Below are positions 1-5,324 of a stretch of 5,324 nt of DNA, piece by piece (positions within the stretch are counted from its first letter, which is position 1; every line of letters starts with the position of its first letter). Position numbers and translations under genes: made by a program. The notes under the pieces were generated by a model. That model did no database searches. It was not told the DNA's origin and saw only the letters and a program-made list of their open reading frames with translations. Source of the DNA: CAZTLE01 sp964614415 (lineage in GTDB: Bacteria > Bacteroidota > Bacteroidia > Flavobacteriales > Flavobacteriaceae); contig CAZTLE010000244.1 of NCBI GenBank assembly GCA_964614415.1, positions 1 to 5,324 on the forward strand, read 5' to 3'.

Positions 1-78
1 ATTTATGAGTTTCTCATTCGAAGATGGCGCATTATAAGACCGGCCTTCGGACTGAAACTCAAAAAGAAAAGTGTTTAA
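1..78 (+). CDS. C-terminal tail of an upstream gene (partial, unidentified; possibly an inner-membrane protein)
   Basis: Frame 1 is open from the first base to a TAA at 76-78 and encodes 25 residues starting IYEFLIRRW and ending KLKKKSV. The other two forward frames close by base 37. The peptide alternates hydrophobic stretches with Arg/Lys pairs and ends in a run of lysines. That is how many bacterial inner-membrane proteins end, with a basic cytoplasmic tail after the last membrane helix. It vaguely resembles the ends of membrane acyltransferase-type proteins of Bacteroidota, but 25 residues are too few to name a family. The gap to the next start is 96 bases with no hairpin terminator, so read-through into the receptor gene is possible. 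Because only the tail is in the window, this could also be a chance open frame. Confidence 0.5.
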   Translation: MYEFLIRRWRIIRPAFGLKLKKKSV

Positions 79-174
79 TTATTACTGAAGAATATTTAAC
101 AGAACTTTGGCAATCGGAAACTAAACCTGAAACTACATTCGCAGTCAAATGGGTATCTACCTAAACTGATCCGA

Positions 175-2619
175 ATGAAACTATATCTCACTACCCTGCT
201 GTTGTTTATAAGCTCTTTCCTTATAGCACAGCGTCCTGGCGGTCGTAATGTCGTGGTAACAGGACAAGTGGTTGAAACAGGCTCTAACCTACCTCTTGAA
301 TACGCTACGGTGTCCTTTATTAATGCATCCGATGAGATCACTACCGGGGGAATTACGGATGCTAACGGGGCCTATTCCATCGAGGTTCCTACAGGAGTCT
401 ACAAAGTGCGGTTTGAGTTTATATCCTATAAGGCTGAAACGCTCAGCGATCAGCGAATTTTCAGGAATACCACCTTGCCAACAGTATCCCTGGCCCTGGA
501 TTCCGAAAGCCTGGATGAAGTTGTGGTCCGGGCCGAAACCACCGAAGTGCAGGTGCGCCTGGACAAGAAGATATACAATGTGGGAAAGGACCTCACCACA
601 AGTGGTGCCACGGTGAGTGACGCCCTGAATAACGTTCCGTCGGTCACGGTCGATGTGGATGGGACTATTGCGCTGCGGGGGAATGAAAATGTCCGGATAC
701 TCATTAACGGACGGCCTTCTGCCATTGCCGGATTCGGCTCGACCGATGCTTTGCAGCAACTTCCGGCCGAAGTCATTCAAAGTGTTGAAGTGATTACCTC
801 TCCATCGGCAAGATACGATGCCGAAGGTACCGCCGGAATTCTCAACATCATACTTAGAAAGGAAAAGACACTAGGTCTCAACGGGTCCATACAAGCCAAT
901 GTGGGTGAACCTACGGGTGCCGGCTTTACAGGTAATATTAATATCCGGACCGATAAGTTTAACATCTTTAATACCACCGGGCTGCGCTACCGCGAGTCAC
1001 CCGGAAATGCTTTCTTCTCCAATCGCTTTCTCTCAACGGGCTTACTTGTAGAAGAAGACCGGGACATCAATCGACTGGGACGAAATTTCAACACCAATCT
1101 GGGTATTGAGTATTACCTCACCGAAAAATCTTCAATCACGGCAGCAGGATTTCTGCGTCTTGGAAATGATGATGATGAAACCATCAATACGTCCAATGAA
1201 TTTGATGCTACCAACACCCCAACTTTCAGAAGAATTCGGACAGAATTCGAGGGAGAAGAAGACAACAACTTTCAATTGTCCCTTAACTATACAAATAACT
1301 TTAATGACAAAGGACACAACCTCCAGGTAGATTTTCAATATGAGACCGGAGAAGAAACGGAGCGCAATTTCATCGATGAGCGAAATACCTTCCCCACCAA
1401 CGAACTGCTTCCGGCTGAAGACGTGACTACGATTGAGGACGAAACCGAATATCTCGTTCAGGCCGATTATGTACTCCCTATTGGAGAAAATGCCCAGTTC
1501 GAAGCGGGTTATCGCGGTGTGTTTCAGGACACGGAGACCGATTTCAGATTGCTGGAACAGCAGGTTGCCAATGGCCCTTTTATTCAAAATGACAGCCTTA
1601 CCAACGTATTTAATTTTAAGCAGAACATACATGCCCTGTACACGCAGTACGGAAATAAATTCGGTGATTTTTCTTTCCTCCTGGGGCTGCGACTGGAGAC
1701 CACCGAGCTTATTGGAAACGTGACCGGCGAAGACGTAACGACCAACGACGATCTTGAGATCAATTTTGACAAGGATTTCGTGGGACTTTTCCCAACAGTG
1801 AACATTATTTATGAACTCAATGAGAAGGAGAATATAACTCTGGGATACAACCGAAGGATAAACCGTCCCCGTGGCTTCTTTGTGAACCCCTTCCCTTCCC
1901 GATCGAGTGAAGCGAATATCTTTCAGGGAAACCCATCACTTAACCCGGCCTTTGCCAATGCCTTTGATCTGGGCTATCTGAAGCGCTGGCAAAAGTTTAC
2001 GCTCACCTCCTCGGTGTACTATCAATATGAAACCGATGCGTTCGAGCGTATTCAGGAGGATACCGGTCTGGAAACTCCTAACGGCATACCGATCATACGA
2101 ACTATTCCTATCAACCTTTCTACCAACCAGCGCATAGGGTTTGAAGCGGGCTTCCTCTTTAATCCTGCGAAGTGGTTACGTCTTAACGGAAGCTTTAATA
2201 TTTTCCGGTTTATTAAGGACGGTGACTTCAATGGAGTGAGTTTCGATGCAGATAATACAAGTTGGTTCTCCCGGCTGAGCACCAAAGTATCATTGCCTTA
2301 TAAAATCGAATGGCAGACGAATGCCTTCTACCGTGGACCCCAGGAAAATGCACAAACCCGAAGCGAAGGTATACTTTCCGTGAATCTGGCCTTCAGCAAG
2401 GATCTGTTCAAGGATAAGGCAACGGTAGGCTTTAACGTGAGTGATCTCTTTAATTCACGAAAAAGGCAATCACTCACACAAACAGATTCCTTTATCAGTG
2501 ATAGTGAATTCCAGTGGAGGGAGCGTCAGTTCACCCTGGTCTTTACGTATCGATTCAATCAGAAAAAACAGCGCCAGCGTAGCAGGCAGGAAAGCTTTGA
2601 CGACGATTTCGAAGGCTGA
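175..2619 (+). CDS. TonB-dependent-receptor-like outer-membrane beta-barrel protein
   Basis: An 814-residue outer-membrane protein. Residues 1-18 are a signal peptide (MKLYLTTLLLF..., ending LIA|Q). Residues about 26-110 form a carboxypeptidase-regulatory-like beta-sandwich (GQVVETGSNLPLEYATV, DANGAYSIEVPTG). The LDEVVV stretch at 113-118 is typical of the join to the plug. The plug spans about 125-235, with the hallmarks RGNENVRILINGRPSA (168-183) and YDAEGTAGILNIILRKE (214-230). The rest is a barrel of the OMP_b-brl_3 type, with conserved GNPSLNP (585-591) and NVSDLFNSRKRQ (754-765). The last strand, FTLVFTYRF (786-794), is followed by a 20-residue tail that is first basic and then acidic. 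About 800 residues is normal for this family and short for SusC, and no susD gene follows, so glycan import of the SusCD kind is unlikely. The substrate is unknown. ATG 175 is the only in-frame ATG after the TAA at 97-99, and it starts the signal peptide. No Shine-Dalgarno sequence is seen. Confidence 0.93.
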   Translation: MKLYLTTLLLFISSFLIAQRPGGRNVVVTGQVVETGSNLPLEYATVSFINASDEITTGGITDANGAYSIEVPTGVYKVRFEFISYKAETLSDQRIFRNTTLPTVSLALDSESLDEVVVRAETTEVQVRLDKKIYNVGKDLTTSGATVSDALNNVPSVTVDVDGTIALRGNENVRILINGRPSAIAGFGSTDALQQLPAEVIQSVEVITSPSARYDAEGTAGILNIILRKEKTLGLNGSIQANVGEPTGAGFTGNINIRTDKFNIFNTTGLRYRESPGNAFFSNRFLSTGLLVEEDRDINRLGRNFNTNLGIEYYLTEKSSITAAGFLRLGNDDDETINTSNEFDATNTPTFRRIRTEFEGEEDNNFQLSLNYTNNFNDKGHNLQVDFQYETGEETERNFIDERNTFPTNELLPAEDVTTIEDETEYLVQADYVLPIGENAQFEAGYRGVFQDTETDFRLLEQQVANGPFIQNDSLTNVFNFKQNIHALYTQYGNKFGDFSFLLGLRLETTELIGNVTGEDVTTNDDLEINFDKDFVGLFPTVNIIYELNEKENITLGYNRRINRPRGFFVNPFPSRSSEANIFQGNPSLNPAFANAFDLGYLKRWQKFTLTSSVYYQYETDAFERIQEDTGLETPNGIPIIRTIPINLSTNQRIGFEAGFLFNPAKWLRLNGSFNIFRFIKDGDFNGVSFDADNTSWFSRLSTKVSLPYKIEWQTNAFYRGPQENAQTRSEGILSVNLAFSKDLFKDKATVGFNVSDLFNSRKRQSLTQTDSFISDSEFQWRERQFTLVFTYRFNQKKQRQRSRQESFDDDFEG

Positions 2620-2630
2620 TCATAAAAAGT

Positions 2631-2657
2631 AAAGAGCGGAAATTCCGCTCTTTTTTT
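2631..2657. terminator. Bidirectional intrinsic terminator between convergent genes
   Basis: A perfect 9-bp stem pairs 2631-2639 (AAAGAGCGG) with 2645-2653 (CCGCTCTTT) around the loop AAATT. On the + strand the stem runs straight into T residues to 2657, a textbook intrinsic terminator 11 bases after the receptor stop. On the - strand the same hairpin is followed by TTTACTTTTT, a weaker U-rich tract, so it probably also ends the leftward gene. The TAA stop of that gene (2658-2656) lies inside the T-tract of the rightward terminator. Confidence 0.9.
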
Positions 2658-3543
2658 ATTGTTTTATGAGTCGCACTGCAGTGCGCTGATCTAACACGAC
2701 GAGATACATACCGGGAGCGAGTCCTCCCACGTCCATTGTGACGGGATCCTTAGCAATAGTTTGTGATAAGACCATCCGTCCTTGCAGGTCAAATACGGTA
2801 ACGTCGTTAATCGGCTTGCCGCTCCTAAGCATGATCGTGTCTGTTGCCGGATTCGGGGCCATTACAAACGAAGCCAGATCCTGATCCTGAACACTTAAGT
2901 TGGGATCAGCCAAGATCTCAAAAGAAACCACAGTTACACATTCCGGCTCCGGAGCATTTTGCATACGTACGTAGATCAACTGCGGATTTGAAATGTTCAT
3001 ATAGGTTTCAGGGTTGCCAATTGGGTTCACGGCATTCTGTGCATCCGCTTCGGAGGTGTAATACGTAATATCGACTACAAAGGGATCGTTAGTAAGCTCC
3101 GGAACTATAGCGGTAAGATCGAAAAAGGCAAACCCGTCGCCATCGTCATCGAATACCACTAGCGGTCCGGGATTGGGATTCAGCGGTTCAGGGGCCAGGC
3201 GCACTTCAATCTCCATGCTGGTTATCGCAAAATCCGCCGGATTATTAATATTCTCTACTCGGACAAAAACAGTCTGCGGATTGACCTCGTTCGTATAGTT
3301 ATCCGGATTGGCGATCACCCCGCCATTGCCAAGAGCGTCTCCCGATGTAGGGTGAAAAGTTACCACGACGTTCGTTTGGGAACCTATAATTTCCGGAATA
3401 CTCTCCGTAAGGTCGAAAACCTCCATACCATCTCCCGGATTGTTGATATCACACTTTATCTGCGGGTTGGGGAGATTGGCCTGCACCTGTGCCAAAGTTA
3501 ATAACGGCAAACAAATTGCCAGTAGGGTAAGTTTCAGTTTCAT
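2656..3543 (-). CDS. Secreted two-repeat protein with T9SS type A sorting domain
   Basis: A 295-residue secreted protein. Residues 1-18 are a signal peptide (MKLKLTLLAICLPLLTLA|Q). Residues about 29-115 and 128-212 are two copies of an extracellular beta-rich repeat, each with a Dx(D/N)...DG start, FDLT, a V-T-Y/F strand, NP(D/E)xYxNxxNPQ and (Y/F)VRxxN. Repeat 2 opens with an Asp-rich DDDGDG loop that could bind calcium (inference). Residues about 217-295 are a type A C-terminal sorting domain: PNPATD (230-235), VFDLQGRMV (250-258), GLAPGMYLV (274-282) and the ending RLIKQ. Family knowledge: the N-terminal signal takes the protein through Sec. The CTD directs T9SS export and is usually then removed, leaving the cargo on the surface or released. 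The repeats usually occur in many copies in very large flavobacterial surface proteins, so two copies is a minimal form. No catalytic motif is visible, so an adhesive or structural role is only a guess. The ATG is preceded by AATAAGAGT, a weak ribosome site. Confidence 0.9.
   Translation of the reverse strand: MKLKLTLLAICLPLLTLAQVQANLPNPQIKCDINNPGDGMEVFDLTESIPEIIGSQTNVVVTFHPTSGDALGNGGVIANPDNYTNEVNPQTVFVRVENINNPADFAITSMEIEVRLAPEPLNPNPGPLVVFDDDGDGFAFFDLTAIVPELTNDPFVVDITYYTSEADAQNAVNPIGNPETYMNISNPQLIYVRMQNAPEPECVTVVSFEILADPNLSVQDQDLASFVMAPNPATDTIMLRSGKPINDVTVFDLQGRMVLSQTIAKDPVTMDVGGLAPGMYLVVLDQRTAVRLIKQ
2908..3459 (-). repeat. Two diverged protein-level repeats inside the T9SS protein
   Basis: Repeat 1 lies at about 3199-3459 (residues 29-115) and repeat 2 at about 2908-3162 (residues 128-212), joined by a Pro/Asn-rich linker (APEPLNPNPGP). 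Positions aligned in both include FDLT, PE(I/L), V-T-F/Y, NP(D/E)xYxN, NPQ, VR and a final EI(E/L). The copies are well diverged in protein sequence, so this is an old duplication or modular use of a common domain rather than a recent tandem duplication. Confidence 0.75.
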
Positions 3544-3557
3544 ACTCTTATTTTGTG

Positions 3558-3588
3558 TAAACTTACCACTAATATGGGAATAAAAAAA
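3558..3588 (-). promoter_or_regulatory. Weak candidate promoter for the T9SS gene
   Basis: On the - strand TAAGTTTA (3565-3558) is one base off the Bacteroidota -7 consensus TAnnTTTG and ends 14 bases before the ATG. The expected -33 position, 20 bases upstream, holds only TTT (3588-3586), which is part of the upstream gene's terminator T-tract. The match is poor, and transcription could instead reach this gene by read-through. Confidence 0.25.
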
Positions 3589-3608
3589 CCGCCCGAAATT
3601 CGGGCGGT
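3580..3608 (-). terminator. Intrinsic terminator of the 56-residue membrane protein gene
   Basis: A perfect 8-bp GC-rich stem pairs ACCGCCCG (3588-3595) with CGGGCGGT (3601-3608) around a 5-base AAATT loop (AATTT on the - strand). Read leftward, the stem is followed by a run of seven T residues, then ATT. The + strand lacks a T-tract after the hairpin, so the terminator acts leftward only. It sits 20 bases after the stop of the small gene and 44 bases before the start of the T9SS gene, which supports the small gene being a real, separately transcribed unit. Confidence 0.9.
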
Positions 3609-3628
3609 CTGTACTATTTTAAGGAGGT

Positions 3629-3799
3629 TTATCCCTCTTGTGCTTTCTTTTTTGCTTCACGATTCAGTTTCATGCGCTCGATCCAATATCCGCCAATCCA
3701 ATAGAACACAAACGGTATAAGGAACAGCATAAGCCAAAATCCCATGGTTAGAATGGTAAGGAAGGCTAAAAATCCAAGGTATTGATCGAATTCGAACAT
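3629..3799 (-). CDS. Small hydrophobic membrane protein of 56 residues, unknown function
   Basis: The ATG at 3799-3797 opens a 56-codon frame ending TAA at 3631-3629. The protein starts MFEFDQYLG, has an uninterrupted hydrophobic stretch at residues about 8-40, and ends in a charged tail, ERMKLNREAKKKAQEG (41-56). The hydrophobic stretch is rich in Phe, Leu and Trp (W22, W34, W39), with P29 and a GG pair at 36-37. It could be one long helix or a tight two-helix hairpin. The positive-inside rule puts the basic tail in the cytoplasm. Three observations support a real gene: a good promoter (3825-3856), a strong terminator 20 bases after the stop, and a composition that makes sense as a membrane protein. 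It has no signal-peptide cleavage site and no recognised family motif. It is divergent from fumC, but that does not show a functional link. Function unknown. Confidence 0.82.
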   Translation of the reverse strand: MFEFDQYLGFLAFLTILTMGFWLMLFLIPFVFYWIGGYWIERMKLNREAKKKAQEG

Positions 3800-3824
3800 A
3801 GTAAAACTGTTTTTAATCCGGGTT

Positions 3825-3856
3825 CAAAGATACTGCCTTTTTTTCAGAAAACACAA
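3825..3856 (-). promoter_or_regulatory. Bacteroidota-type promoter for the small membrane gene
   Basis: On the - strand TTG (3856-3854) and TATCTTTG (3832-3825) are 21 bases apart. The latter matches the -7 consensus TAnnTTTG exactly, and the spacing fits the -33/-7 layout used by the primary sigma factor of Bacteroidota. Transcription would start near 3818-3821, giving a leader of about 20 bases before the ATG. Confidence 0.75.
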
Positions 3857-3875
3857 GGAAGGAGTTCAATTTATT

Positions 3876-3935
3876 CACTGCAAATTAACAACAACTAACT
3901 TGAGTAAAATGGCCGATTTCCGTACCTTTGCAGTG
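3876..3935. repeat. 9-bp inverted repeat spanning the fumC promoter
   Basis: CACTGCAAA (3876-3884) and TTTGCAGTG (3927-3935) are perfect reverse complements separated by 42 bases. The left arm lies just upstream of the fumC -33 element. The right arm overlaps the TTTG of its -7 box and runs to about the transcription start. It could be a pair of operator half-sites, or two outward-facing promoter-like elements, since TTTGCA often follows the Bacteroidota -7 box. It could also be chance. The repeat itself is certain, its role is not. Confidence 0.5.
3900..3930 (+). promoter_or_regulatory. fumC: Bacteroidota-type promoter for fumC
   Basis: TTG (3900-3902) is followed after 20 bases by TACCTTTG (3923-3930), an exact TAnnTTTG -7 box. 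The start point would lie near 3935-3938, leaving a short A-rich leader (GAAAAAACACAAAGTAC) of about 20 bases before ATG 3958 and no Shine-Dalgarno sequence, as is usual in Bacteroidota. Confidence 0.82.
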
Positions 3936-3957
3936 CCTTAGAAAAAACACAAAGTAC

Positions 3958-5324
3958 ATGGAATACAGGATCGAAAAAGACACAATGGGTGAGGTTAAAG
4001 TACCTGCAGACAAGTTGTGGGGTGCACAAACCGAACGCTCCAGAAATAACTTCAAAATTGGCCCTGCTGCTTCCATGCCTCTTGAGGTCGTTTATGGTTT
4101 TGCCTATCTAAAAAAGGCAGCGGCGCACACCAATTGCGAACTGGGTGTTCTTTCCGAAGAAAAAAGAGATCTCATTAGTGCCGTATGCGATGAGATCCTG
4201 GAAGGAAAGCATGACGATCAGTTTCCACTTGTGGTCTGGCAAACCGGAAGCGGTACTCAGAGCAATATGAACGTGAATGAGGTAATTGCCAATAGAGCCC
4301 ATCAATTGGCAGGAAAAACCATAGGTGAAGGAGAAAAAACATTACAACCCAATGATGATGTGAATAAGTCACAATCGTCCAACGATACCTTCCCGACCGG
4401 AATGCACATCGCGGCCTACAAAAAACTTATTGAGGTTACCATCCCGGGTGTTACACAGTTGCATACGACACTTGTTGCCAAAGCTGAAGCCTTTAAAGAT
4501 GTGGTTAAGATAGGTCGTACGCATCTTATGGACGCCACTCCTTTGACGCTGGGACAGGAATTTAGCGGATACGCTTCCCAGTTGGAGCATGGACTAACTG
4601 CCTTGAAGAACACGCTCCCTCACCTGGCGGAGCTTGCCCTGGGAGGTACGGCCGTAGGAACCGGTATTAACACACCCAAAGGATACGCCGGGAAAGTGGC
4701 ACAGTATATTGCGGATTTCACAGGTTTACCATTCGTTTCCGCTCCGAATAAATTTGAGGCATTGGCCGCTCATGACGCCATTGTGGAGTCTCACAGTGCG
4801 TTGAAACGACTTGCAGTGTCCCTCAACAAAATAGCGAATGACATCCGTATGATGGCCAGCGGCCCGAGAAGCGGTATTGGGGAGATTACGATCCCGGCCA
4901 ACGAACCCGGTTCATCGATCATGCCCGGAAAGGTGAATCCCACGCAGTGCGAGGCTCTTACTATGGTATGCGCGCAGGTTATTGGCAATGATGTGGCTAT
5001 TACAGCCGGTGGTATGCAGGGACATTATGAACTTAATGTCTTTAAACCCGTCATGGCATCCAACATGCTGCAATCGGCACAGTTGCTGGGAGATGCATGT
5101 GTTTCATTCGATGTAAACTGTGCCGTGGGTATTGAGCCCAACCATCCGGTAATAAAAGAACTCCTCAATAATTCGCTGATGTTGGTGACCGCACTCAATA
5201 CCAGGATTGGGTACTACAAGGCTGCCGAAATTGCGAATACCGCGCATAAAAACGGTACAACATTAAAGGAAGAGGCCATCAACCTTGGATATCTTACGGC
5301 AGAAGAGTTTGATGCCTGGGTTCG
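3958..5324 (+). CDS. fumC: Class II fumarate hydratase (partial, C-terminus beyond the window)
   Basis: Fumarase C interconverts fumarate and L-malate in the TCA cycle. It is a cytoplasmic homotetramer without an iron-sulfur cluster. The window holds 455 codons and stops within ...EEFDAWV. E. coli FumC has 467 residues, so about 10 are missing. Numbering runs one ahead of E. coli. The active-site pieces are intact: TGSGTQSNMNVNE (96-108), SQSSND (138-143), GRTH with T188 and H189 (186-189), and the signature GSSIMPGKVNP (318-328) with S319, K325 and N327. The C-terminal fumarase domain begins near 408 (MLVTALNTRIGYYKAAEIA). The second, non-catalytic B-site motif reads QPNDD (130-134), where E. 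coli has HPNDD, so B-site His129 is Gln here. The intact GSS loop, PNDDVNKSQSSND and FumC-type C-terminal domain distinguish it from aspartase and argininosuccinate lyase. It starts at the ATG just after an exact Bacteroidota promoter. Confidence 0.97.
   Translation, partial: MEYRIEKDTMGEVKVPADKLWGAQTERSRNNFKIGPAASMPLEVVYGFAYLKKAAAHTNCELGVLSEEKRDLISAVCDEILEGKHDDQFPLVVWQTGSGTQSNMNVNEVIANRAHQLAGKTIGEGEKTLQPNDDVNKSQSSNDTFPTGMHIAAYKKLIEVTIPGVTQLHTTLVAKAEAFKDVVKIGRTHLMDATPLTLGQEFSGYASQLEHGLTALKNTLPHLAELALGGTAVGTGINTPKGYAGKVAQYIADFTGLPFVSAPNKFEALAAHDAIVESHSALKRLAVSLNKIANDIRMMASGPRSGIGEITIPANEPGSSIMPGKVNPTQCEALTMVCAQVIGNDVAITAGGMQGHYELNVFKPVMASNMLQSAQLLGDACVSFDVNCAVGIEPNHPVIKELLNNSLMLVTALNTRIGYYKAAEIANTAHKNGTTLKEEAINLGYLTAEEFDAWV

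Noticed and set aside
7..60. 7-bp inverted repeat GAGTTTC (7-13) / GAAACTC (54-60)
   Set aside because: Short arms, a 40-base loop, no T-tract, and inside the probable upstream coding tail. Likely chance.
79..174. Search for a promoter or terminator upstream of the receptor gene
   Set aside because: GAACTTTG at 102-109 is one base off TAnnTTTG, but no TTG lies 19-21 bases upstream. No hairpin with a T-tract is present. I could not support a call.
289..780. 163-codon frame on the - strand inside the receptor gene
   Set aside because: Antisense shadow of a well-conserved carboxypeptidase-like/plug region. Its translation has no domain pattern and no promoter.
1165..1180. GATGATGATGA microrepeat in the receptor gene
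   Set aside because: It encodes an ordinary Asn-Asp-Asp-Asp-Glu loop between strands. Three repeat units are too few to suggest phase variation.
1132..1632. 166-codon frame on the - strand inside the receptor gene
   Set aside because: Antisense shadow of the barrel coding region, with hydrophobic runs produced by complementing acidic and Asn codons.
175..3543. Possible SusCD-type polysaccharide utilisation locus
   Set aside because: The receptor is about 200 residues shorter than SusC proteins, there is no SusD, and the neighbour is a convergent T9SS protein without enzyme motifs.
3621..3657. Perfect Shine-Dalgarno-like AAGGAGG on the + strand, followed by a possible TTG start
   Set aside because: It lies antisense to the end of the small membrane gene. 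The resulting frame is short, has no ATG start or promoter and no protein-like pattern. The reverse strand resembles the 16S rRNA 3' tail (ACCTCCTT), most likely by chance.
3885..4590. Several 63-73 codon - strand frames over the start of fumC
   Set aside because: All are antisense to highly conserved fumarase codons, and the first also runs over the fumC promoter. None has its own signals.

Overview
The window reads as chromosomal DNA of a member of the Bacteroidota, most likely family Flavobacteriaceae. Four things point there: a C-terminal type IX secretion (T9SS) sorting domain; a flavobacterial-type outer-membrane barrel with a carboxypeptidase-like N-domain and plug; promoters of the Bacteroidota form TTG-N20/21-TAnnTTTG; and starts preceded by A-rich leaders rather than Shine-Dalgarno sequences. 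Both secreted proteins have signal peptides ending in A|Q after about 18 residues, also common in this group. Genus cannot be told from this sequence.

Layout from left to right. (1) 1-78, + strand: probable last 25 codons of an upstream gene, ending in a basic tail. (2) 175-2619, +: an 814-residue TonB-dependent-receptor-like outer-membrane protein. (3) 2631-2657: a strong hairpin terminator shared by two convergent genes. (4) 2656-3543, -: a 295-residue secreted protein with two copies of a flavobacterial extracellular repeat and a T9SS type A sorting domain. (5) 3580-3608, -: a terminator for the next gene. (6) 3629-3799, -: a 56-residue hydrophobic membrane protein. (7) 3800-3957: a divergent intergenic region with two back-to-back promoters and a perfect 9-bp inverted repeat whose right arm covers the -7 box of the rightward promoter. 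(8) 3958-5324, +: class II fumarase (fumC), cut by the window edge about 10 residues before its expected end.

The genes do not form one obvious pathway. The receptor and the T9SS protein are both envelope proteins, but they are convergent and share only a terminator. The small membrane gene and fumC are divergent and may share regulation through the region between them. FumC is a core TCA-cycle enzyme.

I found no mobile element, CRISPR array, RNA gene, defence system or biosynthetic cluster. This looks like an ordinary core/envelope region. The items most worth a second look are the inverted repeat in the fumC promoter, the 56-residue membrane protein, the Gln that replaces the allosteric-site His in FumC, and the miniature two-repeat T9SS protein with its split cysteines.
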